Source of the DNA: ASV31 sp965229765
GTDB lineage: Bacteria > Pseudomonadota > Alphaproteobacteria > Rhodobacterales > Rhodobacteraceae
Direction of reading: 5' to 3'
Length of the DNA stretch: 64,000 nt
Assembly: GCA_965229765.1 (NCBI GenBank)
Contig: CBDDJT010000004.1
Coordinates: 1,178,001-1,242,000, forward strand
The position numbers and the translations under genes are program-made. Below are positions 35,504 to 42,819 of this stretch, piece by piece. Each line of letters opens with the position of its first letter. Positions within the stretch are counted from its first letter, which is position 1. Under the pieces are notes generated by a model. It worked only from the letters and a program-made list of their open reading frames with translations, ran no database searches and was not told the origin of the DNA.

Positions 35504-36064
35504 ATGATCCGAACGGCATCCGTGATCCTGGCCACGCTGGCCGCAACCCCTGCTCTGGCCGCGAAGGGCCCGTTCTTTTCGCTGGGCAACTCTGACTTTG
35601 TGGTGCTGATCGCGTTCATCGTGTTCATCGGCGTGCTGGTGTACTTCAAGGTGCCCGGCATGTTGATGGGTCTCTTGGACAAGCGGGCCGACACCATCAG
35701 ATCCGAGCTGGACGAGGCCCGGGCCCTGCGCGAAGAGGCGCAGACGCTGCTGGCAAGCTACGAGCGCAAGCAGCGCGAGGTGGCCGAGCAGTCCGAGCGC
35801 ATCGTCGCCCATGCAAAGGAAGAAGCGCAGAACGCTGCGGAACTGGCCAAGGCAGAGCTGGAGACGACCATCGCCCGCCGGTTGCAGGCGGCTGAAGACC
35901 GAATCGCATCTGCCGAGGCGGGCGCGGTCAAGGAAGTGCGCGACCGGGCGATCTCTGTCGCGGTAAGCGCCGCGCGTGAGGTCATTGCAAAGCAGATGAA
36001 CGCCACGCAGGCCAACAAGCTGATCGACCAGTCGATCGAGACGGTGGGGCGCAAGCTGCACTGA
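35504..36064 (+). CDS. atpF: F0F1 ATP synthase subunit b
   Basis: 186-residue peripheral stalk subunit. The N-terminal MIRTASVILATLAATPALAA looks like a cleavable signal, followed by the membrane helix DFVVLIAFIVFIGVLVYFKV and a long coiled coil (about 65-160). I start at ATG 35504, nine bases after AAGGGG; GTG 35495, which overlaps the b' stop, is an alternative. It is the last gene before a strong terminator, so F1 genes are elsewhere. Confidence 0.94.
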   Translation: MIRTASVILATLAATPALAAKGPFFSLGNSDFVVLIAFIVFIGVLVYFKVPGMLMGLLDKRADTIRSELDEARALREEAQTLLASYERKQREVAEQSERIVAHAKEEAQNAAELAKAELETTIARRLQAAEDRIASAEAGAVKEVRDRAISVAVSAAREVIAKQMNATQANKLIDQSIETVGRKLH

Positions 36065-36090
36065 ACGTGACGCATCGTTCAAGATCCGGG

Positions 36091-36118
36091 GACCCGGCGC
36101 CATGGCGCCGGGTCTTTT
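36091..36118 (+). terminator. Intrinsic terminator of the F0 operon
   Basis: A perfect 24-bp palindrome with arm GACCCGGCGCCA (36091-36114) is followed by TTTT, 26 bp after the atpF stop. This is a strong rho-independent terminator and marks the end of the operon. Confidence 0.9.
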
Positions 36119-36173
36119 CGTTGTGACGGGGACGTGACGCGACATGCGCCGCCCGCCGTGGCAGACTGGCCGC

Positions 36174-36527
36174 ATGATCCGCGTCCTGATCTTCTGCCTT
36201 TGTGCGACGCCGCTGCCGGGGCTTGCCGGGCAAGCCCGGGTTGTCGACGCGCAGGCGATGCGCGTTGGCGACGGCTGGCGGTTTTCGGTGACGATCCTGC
36301 ATGGTGATACGGGCTGGGACCACTATGCCGATGGCTGGGCGATCGAGGCGCCCGACGGCACCCTGCTGGGCTACCGCGAGCTTTTGCATCCCCATGTGGA
36401 CGAACAGCCGTTTACCCGGTCACTTGGCGGCGTGCGCGTGCCCGGGGGCGTGGGCACGGTACATGTACGGGCCCATGACAGCGTACACGGCTGGACGGAC
36501 GAGTGGTTCGAGATCGTCCTGCCCTGA
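36174..36527 (+). CDS. Exported hypothetical protein
   Basis: 117 residues beginning at ATG 36174. The N-terminus MIRVLIFCLCATPLPGLAGQ is a signal peptide with cleavage near GLAGQA. The remainder is beta-rich with many His, Trp and Asp residues (GWDHYADGWAIEAPDGTLLGYRELLHPHVDEQPFTR, then HVRAHDSVHGWTDEWFEIVLP). The pattern resembles small periplasmic beta-sandwich proteins, and the His cluster could bind a metal, but I do not recognise the family. It is convergent with the GntR gene, with 10 bp between the stops. Confidence 0.7.
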   Translation: MIRVLIFCLCATPLPGLAGQARVVDAQAMRVGDGWRFSVTILHGDTGWDHYADGWAIEAPDGTLLGYRELLHPHVDEQPFTRSLGGVRVPGGVGTVHVRAHDSVHGWTDEWFEIVLP

Positions 36528-36537
36528 AGCCATGGAT

Positions 36538-37305
36538 CTAGCGTTTGCCTTCGTGCTCCAGCCGCTGGCGCGCGATGGTCTCGTGCGACAGGGCGGTGCG
36601 CTGGTCGCGCAGGGCGCCGGCCACGAAGTCTAGGTGCGTCTCGACCGCCGCGCGGGCGCCTGCGGCATCGCGGGCCTGAAGCGCGGCATTGATCGCCCTG
36701 TGCTGATCCAGAAGGGCCGCACGCGTGGTGCGTTGCCTGAACATGACCTGACGGTTGTAGAACACGCCCTCTCGCAGAAGCTCGTACATCGAGCGCATCA
36801 TGTGCAGAAGGATGACGTTGTGGCTGGCCTCGACGATGGCAAGGTGGAACTCGGCATCGCGTCGTGCCTCTTCCTCGGCGTTCTGGCGGGAATGCGCCTC
36901 GGCCATCTTGCGAAAGACGGTGTCGACGAGTCGCAGGTCGGTGTCCGAACCAAGACGCGCGGCGCGTTCGGCGGCGAGCCCCTCCATGTCCCGGCGAAAG
37001 GCGATGGCGTCGAACAGCGCCTCGTCATGGTCTGAAAACAGCCGGATCAGCGCGGGCGAGAAGGCGGAACCCAGAACCTCGGCCACAAAGACACCGGCAC
37101 CCGCCCGGCTGACCAGCAGGCCGCGGTCCTGCAACTCGGCCAGTGCCTCGCGCAGGGACGGGCGCGATACACCCATCTGCTCGGCAAGGTCGCGTTCGGA
37201 CGGCAGGCGTTCGCCCGCGCGCAGGATGCCGCGCAGGATCAGCAGTTCCACCTGCCGCACGACGGCGTGCGACAGCTTCTCGGACTGGACCTTTTCGAAT
37301 GGCAT
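36538..37305 (-). CDS. GntR/FadR family transcriptional regulator
   Basis: 255 residues. The N-terminal winged helix (about 10-75; GERLPSERDLAEQMGVSRPSLREALAELQDRGLL) is followed by an all-helical FCD effector domain with the metal-binding pattern ERAARL, DAEFHLAIVEASHN and QHRAINAALQARDA. FCD regulators sense organic acids such as pyruvate, lactate or glycolate. A perfect 14-bp-arm inverted repeat lies 10 bp upstream and is probably its operator. No metabolic gene sits next to it except the OmpA lipoprotein upstream. Confidence 0.9.
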   Translation of the reverse strand: MPFEKVQSEKLSHAVVRQVELLILRGILRAGERLPSERDLAEQMGVSRPSLREALAELQDRGLLVSRAGAGVFVAEVLGSAFSPALIRLFSDHDEALFDAIAFRRDMEGLAAERAARLGSDTDLRLVDTVFRKMAEAHSRQNAEEEARRDAEFHLAIVEASHNVILLHMMRSMYELLREGVFYNRQVMFRQRTTRAALLDQHRAINAALQARDAAGARAAVETHLDFVAGALRDQRTALSHETIARQRLEHEGKR

Positions 37306-37315
37306 GACGCCCCCT

Positions 37316-37350
37316 GCGCGAACTGGTCAGATCGTATGACCAGTTCGCGC
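37316..37350. promoter_or_regulatory. Large operator for the GntR regulator
   Basis: GCGCGAACTGGTCA (37316-37329) and TGACCAGTTCGCGC (37337-37350) are exact 14-bp complements around seven bases. The core TGGTCA...TGACCA fits FadR-subfamily half-sites (TGGT/ACCA). No T-run follows on either strand, so an operator is more likely than a terminator. Confidence 0.7.
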
Positions 37351-37364
37351 GTGGGGCAACAGAC

Positions 37365-38027
37365 CTAGCGGCTCTGCTGCGTCGGGCGGATGATGATCTC
37401 GACCCGGCGGTTCAGGGCCTTGCCGGCGTCGGTCTGGTTGGTGGCGACCGGCTGATCCTCTCCCTTGCCGGTGGCGATCACGCGACCGGGCATGATGCCG
37501 TTGTTGACCAGCACTGTCTTGACGGACGCGGCGCGGCGCACCGAAAGGTCGAAGTTGTATTCCGCCGACCCGTCGGAATCGGTGTGACCCACGACTTCCA
37601 CCCGGCTGTTGGGGAAGCGCTTGAGGTTGCCGGCCAGCGCGGCCAGGTCGGCGCGCAGATCGGCGCGGACGGCGGCGCTGTCCACATCGAACAGGATGTC
37701 GCTGGGCAGCTGAACCACCAGCGCTTCGCCGGTGTTGCGGATCTGGACACGGTCATTGCCCATGTCGCGCCGCAACTCTGCCGCCTGCTGGTCGAGGATG
37801 TTGCCCACGACCGCGCCAGAGGCCGCGCCGATGGCGCCGCCGATCAAAGCGCCTTCGAGGTCATTGTCGGACACGAGCGCGCCCGTCACGGCGCCGACAG
37901 CGCCACCAAGGAGCGCGCCCGAGCGGGTGCGCTGGTAGGGATCGTTGCCGGCCGGAGGGGCGGTACAGGCCCCCAGTGTCAGCACGCCTGCGGTCAGCAG
38001 GAGAACGGGTTTGGTGCGGAGCTTCAT
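37365..38027 (-). CDS. OmpA family lipoprotein with glycine zipper
   Basis: 220-residue outer-membrane lipoprotein. Signal MKLRTKPVLLLTAGVLTLGAC with lipobox LGAC puts the lipid on Cys21. A glycine-zipper hairpin (GALLGGAVGAVTGALV, GALIGGAIGAASGAVVGN) follows, then a C-terminal OmpA/MotB peptidoglycan-binding domain (SDILFDVDSAAVR, VEVVGHTDSDGS, LNRRVEIII). It ties the outer membrane to the cell wall. GGAGG lies 11 bases before ATG 38027. The next gene on the strand is the GntR regulator, past the operator. Confidence 0.92.
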   Translation of the reverse strand: MKLRTKPVLLLTAGVLTLGACTAPPAGNDPYQRTRSGALLGGAVGAVTGALVSDNDLEGALIGGAIGAASGAVVGNILDQQAAELRRDMGNDRVQIRNTGEALVVQLPSDILFDVDSAAVRADLRADLAALAGNLKRFPNSRVEVVGHTDSDGSAEYNFDLSVRRAASVKTVLVNNGIMPGRVIATGKGEDQPVATNQTDAGKALNRRVEIIIRPTQQSR

Positions 38028-38143
38028 TTTTTTGGGGCCTCCAGATCGAAGAACTGCTCTTGACAGTGCTATATATGCAGCCTTGGCCCGGGCTGAAAGG
38101 ACGATGCGCGCAACCGCCCGAAATCGGCGGCTTTCCCCGGGTC

Positions 38144-38986
38144 TCAGGCCTCGGCGCGGGCGGATTCCCACGCAAGGATGGCGCGCTTGACCGGCAATCC
38201 CCAGTGATAGCCGCCCAGCCCGCCGGATTTTCGGATCGCCCGGTGGCAGGGGATCAGGAAGGACACCGGGTTGCGGCCCACCGCAGTGCCCACCGCGCGC
38301 ACGGCCTTTGGTGCGCCGATGGCACCGGCGATCTGGGAATAGGTCGTCACGTGACCCGAGGGGATGCGCAGCAGCGCCTCCCACACCTTGACCTGGAAGG
38401 GCGCGCCGATCAGGTGAAGCCGGGCGGCGCCGTCCATGCGGAACGCGGCCTCGACCCACGCGGCAAGCTTGTCCGGCGCCTTGTGAAACACCGCTTCGGG
38501 CCAGCGCCCCCGCAGGTCCTCCATCGCAGCGGCGCGTCCTGTCTCGGCGGCGAAGGCCAGCCCGCAAAGTCCCTTCTCGGTGCCCATGGCCAGAACCTCG
38601 CCGAAGGGGCTGGGAAACCAGCCCCAAGAGATTGTCAGCCCCGCGCCGCCACGGGCGTAGGCGCCCGGGCTCATCGCTTCCCACGTCAGGAAAAGATCAT
38701 GCAGCCGCCCGGTGCCCGACAAGCCCAGTTCCCCGGCCGTGTCGAGCGTGGTGAAACGATTGCGCAAAAGGTCCCTTGCGTGATCGAGCGCAAGGTACTG
38801 CTGATAGCGTTTGGGGGACACGCCCACCCAGCGGCTGAACACGCGCTGGAAGTGCGCCGGGCTCATGTGCATTTCGTCAGCCAGCGCGTCGAGTGAAAGC
38901 GGCTCTGCCCCCGCTGCGTCGATGATGTCGAGCGCGCGGCGGATCACCGCGTAGTGATAGGCGTCTTCGTGGCTTTGGTCGGTCAT
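38144..38986 (-). CDS. ogt: Ada-like methylated-DNA-protein cysteine methyltransferase with AraC-type HTH
   Basis: 280-residue repair protein. An AraC-type helix-turn-helix (about 25-105; LSLDALADEMHMSPAHFQRVFSRWVGVSPKRYQQY) precedes the methyltransferase domain with active Cys247 in NPVSFLIPCHRAIRKSG. It transfers the methyl group from O6-methylguanine to itself and may regulate genes, though it lacks Ada's N-terminal phosphotriester domain. Start ATG 38986. It is divergent from nth, another base-damage repair gene. Confidence 0.92.
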   Translation of the reverse strand: MTDQSHEDAYHYAVIRRALDIIDAAGAEPLSLDALADEMHMSPAHFQRVFSRWVGVSPKRYQQYLALDHARDLLRNRFTTLDTAGELGLSGTGRLHDLFLTWEAMSPGAYARGGAGLTISWGWFPSPFGEVLAMGTEKGLCGLAFAAETGRAAAMEDLRGRWPEAVFHKAPDKLAAWVEAAFRMDGAARLHLIGAPFQVKVWEALLRIPSGHVTTYSQIAGAIGAPKAVRAVGTAVGRNPVSFLIPCHRAIRKSGGLGGYHWGLPVKRAILAWESARAEA

Positions 38987-39101
38987 CGCGGCCCCTTTCC
39001 CGGTGGGTCCGATCCTAGGGGCGTGGCGCGGCTGCCGCGACCCGGTTCTTGCGCGATCTGCGGGCTTGCCCCGGGGCGGCGCATTGGGCAAGAGGACGGC
39101 C

Positions 39102-39746
39102 ATGCCAGCCGCACTCGATTATCATACCATCCACGAGATCTTCGCCCGGTTCCAGGCGCAAGAGGCCGAACCCAAGGGCGAACTGGAGCATGTGAACGCC
39201 TACACCCTGCTGGTGGCGGTCGCGCTGTCGGCGCAGGCGACGGACGCCGGCGTCAACAAGGCGACGCGCGCGCTGTTTGCCGCCGTGGACACGCCCGAAA
39301 AGATGCTGGCGCTGGGCGAGGAAGGGCTGATCGAACACATCAAGACGATCGGTCTGTTCCGCAACAAGGCGAAGAACGTGATGAAGCTGTCGCGCATCCT
39401 GGCCGAGGATTACGGCGGGCAGGTGCCGTCTTCGCGCGCGGCGCTGCAATCGCTGCCGGGCGTCGGGCGCAAGACCGCGAACGTGGTGCTCAACATGTGG
39501 TTCCGCCACCCCGCGCAGGCCGTCGACACGCATATCTTCCGGGTCGGCAACCGCACCCGGATCGCGCCCGGCAAGACCGTCGAGGATGTCGAGCGCGCGG
39601 TCGAGGACAACGTGCCGGCGGAATTCCAGCAGCACGCCCATCACTGGCTGATCCTGCATGGCCGCTATCACTGCAAGGCGCGCAAGCCCCAGTGCCCGAC
39701 CTGCCTGATCCGCGATCTCTGCCCCTTCGAGGAGAAGACCGAATGA
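39102..39746 (+). CDS. nth: Endonuclease III
   Basis: 214-residue DNA glycosylase/AP lyase that removes oxidised pyrimidines. The helix-hairpin-helix contains K124 in LPGVGRKTANVV and the catalytic D142 in VDTHIFRVGNR, with the same 18-residue spacing as E. coli K120/D138. The C-terminal [4Fe-4S] ligands are C-x6-C-x2-C-x5-C in YHCKARKPQCPTCLIRDLC. Start ATG 39102. Its stop overlaps the pfkB-type gene by 4 bp. Confidence 0.96.
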   Translation: MPAALDYHTIHEIFARFQAQEAEPKGELEHVNAYTLLVAVALSAQATDAGVNKATRALFAAVDTPEKMLALGEEGLIEHIKTIGLFRNKAKNVMKLSRILAEDYGGQVPSSRAALQSLPGVGRKTANVVLNMWFRHPAQAVDTHIFRVGNRTRIAPGKTVEDVERAVEDNVPAEFQQHAHHWLILHGRYHCKARKPQCPTCLIRDLCPFEEKTE

Positions 39747-40738
39747 CGAAAAGATACCAGGTTGTCGGGATCGGCAACGCGATGGTCGATGTTCTGGCCC
39801 ATGCCGAGGATGTCTTTCTGGCCGAGAACGGCGTGGAAAAGGGGATCATGCAGCTGATCGACCGCGCCCGCGGGGTCGAGCTGTATTCCCGCATCGGCCC
39901 GGCGCAGGAAATGTCGGGCGGGTCGGCCGCCAACACCATCGCCGGGATCGCGCATCTGGGCGGGCGCACCGCCTATGTGGGCAAGGTCAAGGACGACCAG
40001 CTGGGCGCGATCTTTGCCCATGACCTGCGCGCGCAGGGGGCGGTCTACGAAACGCCCATGGCCCCCGCCGACCATCCCGACGAGACCGGGCGCTGCATCG
40101 TGCTGGTGACGCCCGATGGCGAGCGGTCGATGAACACATACCTCGGCGTGACGGAATTCCTCGAACCGGCTGATATCGACGTGGCGATGATGGCCGATGC
40201 CGAGTGGATCTTCCTCGAAGGCTACCGCTTTGACGGACCGATGAGCCACGAGGCCTTTGAAAAGGCGATCGGAGCGTGCAAGGCCGCGGGCGGCAAGGTG
40301 TCGATCACGCTGTCGGACCCGTTCTGCATAGAGCGTCACCGCGCGGCCTTTGCCGCCATGCTGCGCGACGACGTTGATCTTCTGTTCGCGAACCGGGCCG
40401 AGATGCTGTCGATGTACGAAACCGACGATCTTGACATGGCCCTGACGCGCGCCGCCGCCGAGATCGGCACTGTCGTCTGCACGGATTCCGGGAACGGCGC
40501 GCATGTGCTGTCGGGCGACCAGCGCTGGCATGTGCCCGCCGTGCCCACGCAGATTGTCGATGCCACCGGGGCGGGCGACCTTTTTGCCGGCGGGTTCCTG
40601 TGGGGCATCGCCGAGGGCCATGATCTGGAGACCTGCGCACGCATGGGCAACATTGCCGCGTCAGAGGTCATCAGCCACCTGGGCGCGCGGGCCGAGGCCG
40701 ACCTGGCGGCGGTGTTCAGAACGCACGGCGTGCTGTAA
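39743..40738 (+). CDS. PfkB family kinase, adenosine kinase-like
   Basis: 331-residue ribokinase-fold kinase. Signatures are GIGNAMVDVLAHAED near the start, SGGSAANTIAGIAHLGG near 54, and DATGAGDLFAGGFLWG near 274 with the catalytic Asp. The combination fits adenosine kinase-type members common in alphaproteobacteria. Overlap of 4 bp with nth implies coupling, although the link between DNA repair and nucleoside phosphorylation is only metabolic. Followed by the repeat pair at 40772-40848. Confidence 0.88.
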   Translation: MTKRYQVVGIGNAMVDVLAHAEDVFLAENGVEKGIMQLIDRARGVELYSRIGPAQEMSGGSAANTIAGIAHLGGRTAYVGKVKDDQLGAIFAHDLRAQGAVYETPMAPADHPDETGRCIVLVTPDGERSMNTYLGVTEFLEPADIDVAMMADAEWIFLEGYRFDGPMSHEAFEKAIGACKAAGGKVSITLSDPFCIERHRAAFAAMLRDDVDLLFANRAEMLSMYETDDLDMALTRAAAEIGTVVCTDSGNGAHVLSGDQRWHVPAVPTQIVDATGAGDLFAGGFLWGIAEGHDLETCARMGNIAASEVISHLGARAEADLAAVFRTHGVL

Positions 40739-40771
40739 CTCAGAGGGGGAAGAACCGGCCTTTGGCCGGTG

Positions 40772-40803
40772 CCTCCGGCGGGAGTATTTGGAAACAGAAG
40801 AAG
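40772..40803 (+). repeat. GAGTATTT box with hairpin, after the pfkB-type gene
   Basis: Second copy of the box (CCTCCGGCGGGAGTATTTGG then AAACAGAAGAAG), 33 bp after the gene stop. The preceding stem ACCGGCC/GGCCGGT (40754-40770) has a 3-nt loop and ends one base before the box. Confidence 0.7.
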
Positions 40804-40821
40804 CCGGGCGCGCGCCCCTGT

Positions 40822-40848
40822 CTTCTTCTGTTCGGCAATACTCCGGGG
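40822..40848 (-). repeat. GAGTATT box with hairpin, after pstB (opposite strand)
   Basis: Third copy, on the minus strand (CCCCGGAGTATTGCCGAA then CAGAAGAAG), 49 bp after the pstB stop. Its stem AGGGGGC/GCCCCCT (40870-40886, 3-nt loop) lies between pstB and the box. With the 40772 copy it makes a long inverted repeat in the convergent gap. Confidence 0.65.
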
Positions 40849-40897
40849 GTGAATGCGCCGCAGGCGCAGAGGGGGCAGCGCCCCCTTGCCCCGGGTT

Positions 40898-41728
40898 TCA
40901 GCCAAACCTGCCCTCGATGAAGCTGCGCGCCTCTGGCGTTTCGGCGCGGGTGAAGACGGTTTCGGTGGGCCCGATCTCCAGCAACCGGCCAAGGTGGAAG
41001 TAGGCCACGCGGTCGGCGACACGGCGGGCCTGCATCATCGAATGGGTGACCACGACGATGCTGTGATCGGCTTTCAGGTCGAACATGAGATCCTCGACCC
41101 GGGCGGTGGCAACGGGGTCGATCGAGCCTGTGGGTTCGTCCATCAGCAGGACTTCGGGCATGGTGCCAAGCGCGCGGGCGATGCAAAGCCGCTGCTGCTG
41201 GCCGCCGGACAGGTCGGTGCCGGCCTTGCGGTGCAGGTCATCCTTGACCTCGTCCCAGAGATGGGCGCGACGCAGGCAGCGTTCCACATGCTCGGCCAGA
41301 TCGGCCCGGCTTCGGGTCAGGCCGTGAATGCGCGCGCCGTAGGCCACGTTCTCGAAGATGGTCGAGGTAAAGGGATTTGGCTTTTGCGCCACCCAGCCAA
41401 AGCGGCGGCGGTGCTGCGGCGGGTCGATGCGGCGGTCCTGTATATCCTGCCCGTCCATGCGGATCGTGCCCTCTATCCTGACCCCGCGGGTTCCGTCGTG
41501 CATCCGGTTCAGCGACTTAAGCGCGGTCGTCTTGCCGCATCCCGAGGGGCCAATGAAGGCGATGACCTCGTTCGGGTATACGTCGAAATCGACGTCGATG
41601 AGCGCGTGCTTGTCGCCATACCAGAGATTGAGGCCGTCGACCTCGATCATGGGGTCGGCGTTGCGACCGGCGGGATGCCTGACCGGGGCAGAGCGGGGCG
41701 TGGTGTCGTCATGCATAGCGGCGTGCAC
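40898..41728 (-). CDS. pstB: Phosphate ABC transporter ATP-binding protein, orphan
   Basis: 276-residue ATPase. Walker A GPSGCGKTTALKSLNRMHD near 58, Q-loop VAQKPNPFTSTIFENVAYG (the PNPF is PstB-specific), signature LSGGQQQRLCIARAL near 175, and Walker B VLLMDEPTGSIDPVAT; the usual SALDP reads TGSIDP. The rest of the Pst system (pstS, pstC, pstA, phoU) is absent on both sides. It may serve a transporter encoded elsewhere or a different anion. The N-terminal 25 residues are extra to the family. Confidence 0.88.
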   Translation of the reverse strand: MHAAMHDDTTPRSAPVRHPAGRNADPMIEVDGLNLWYGDKHALIDVDFDVYPNEVIAFIGPSGCGKTTALKSLNRMHDGTRGVRIEGTIRMDGQDIQDRRIDPPQHRRRFGWVAQKPNPFTSTIFENVAYGARIHGLTRSRADLAEHVERCLRRAHLWDEVKDDLHRKAGTDLSGGQQQRLCIARALGTMPEVLLMDEPTGSIDPVATARVEDLMFDLKADHSIVVVTHSMMQARRVADRVAYFHLGRLLEIGPTETVFTRAETPEARSFIEGRFG

Positions 41729-41849
41729 TCATTGCTGTGTGATGCGGTCAAGGTGCGGGCAGGCTAGCGCAGCGGCTTCGATCCAGATCAAGCCGCCGAA
41801 GATGTCATGAAATCTTCATCCAGACGTTACAGGGCAACCCGCGCGGGCC

Positions 41850-42668
41850 TTAGTGCCCCAGCTTGGCGTGCACCTCGTCGAGATCGACCTCTGACAGAGG
41901 CATCTTGTTCGACGGATCGTCGATGTCGTACTTGAAGACCTCGAAATCGCGTTTGTACATCTCGCGCACGAGGTGCATCGACAGGTCATCGAAATAGTCC
42001 TGCACCGGATGCAGCCGCTTCGGCCCGTGACCTTCGGATTCGTTGAAGCGCGGCACGTCGGACAGGGCGATGGGGTGATCCACCTCGACGCTGTCGAGCA
42101 CGGTCTGCATCCCTTCGTCAAATTTCTCGGTGAAGAAGATGTGGTTGTAGCGTCCGCCGTTGACGATGAAGGTCGAGACATGGCCCGACATCGCGGACCA
42201 GTGAATGTCGGGGTCCATCGGACGGCGCCAGCGGATGGTGTCGCGCGCAAACAGCAGGAAACGGCGGAACGACTTTATCTGGTCGAAGTCGTCCTTGCCG
42301 TCGGGGCCGCCGACCTCGATCCCGTATTTCTGCACCAGTTGTGGCACGAGGTTGCCGCGATAGCGCTTGCCGTTGCGCTGGATGCCGCAGATCTTGTCGA
42401 AAAAGGACGACAGGATGCGGGTATAGGGATTGCGCACGCAGGTGAAGGTATAGGCGTCATGCCCCTGCACCCGTTCGGCGATGCGCTGCTTGCTGTCCTC
42501 GATGGCCCATTTGTGCATGCCTTCCATGGCGTCATGTATGTCGCCATCGAAGAAGCGGCCGTGATCGGTATAGTGCAGGATCTGCCCGATGCTGGAGCAT
42601 GCGCATTTCGGGACAACGCGGTAGACGACCTTTTCGCTCATCGTCATCCAGGTGCCTGGGAATCCCAT
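41850..42668 (-). CDS. Sulfotransferase family 2 protein
   Basis: 272-residue PAPS-dependent sulfotransferase. The 5'-phosphosulfate loop is VPKCACSSIGQIL at about 19-31, and the 3'-phosphate site is FTCVRNPYTRILSSFFDKI near 76. No signal peptide. The N-terminus MGFPGTWMT is one I recall from other Rhodobacteraceae homologues, which supports the start at ATG 42668. It is divergent from a glycosyltransferase, so both likely build or decorate a sulfated surface glycan. The acceptor is unknown. Confidence 0.88.
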   Translation of the reverse strand: MGFPGTWMTMSEKVVYRVVPKCACSSIGQILHYTDHGRFFDGDIHDAMEGMHKWAIEDSKQRIAERVQGHDAYTFTCVRNPYTRILSSFFDKICGIQRNGKRYRGNLVPQLVQKYGIEVGGPDGKDDFDQIKSFRRFLLFARDTIRWRRPMDPDIHWSAMSGHVSTFIVNGGRYNHIFFTEKFDEGMQTVLDSVEVDHPIALSDVPRFNESEGHGPKRLHPVQDYFDDLSMHLVREMYKRDFEVFKYDIDDPSNKMPLSEVDLDEVHAKLGH

Positions 42669-42819
42669 ATCTTGTCACTTCCTCGCCGCCGGGGGCCTTG
42701 ATCTTGGGGTCACACCTGCCCCAGTTGTCGAAAAAGAACAAAGAACCCCTGTTTCTTCAACGCCTGTTCACGGTATCTAGGGAAACAATGGGGCAAAAAT
42801 CGGGTGTTGGGTTTCCGTA

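Noticed and set aside
37316..37350. The 14-bp-arm repeat as a terminator for the OmpA gene
   Set aside because: No T-run follows on the minus strand, and its core fits FadR-type operators.
41805..41830. Pho-box-like sequence (ATGTCAT-GAAA-TCTTCAT) upstream of pstB
   Set aside because: The second half matches the CTGTCAT consensus in only about 4 of 7 bases and the direction is opposite to pstB.
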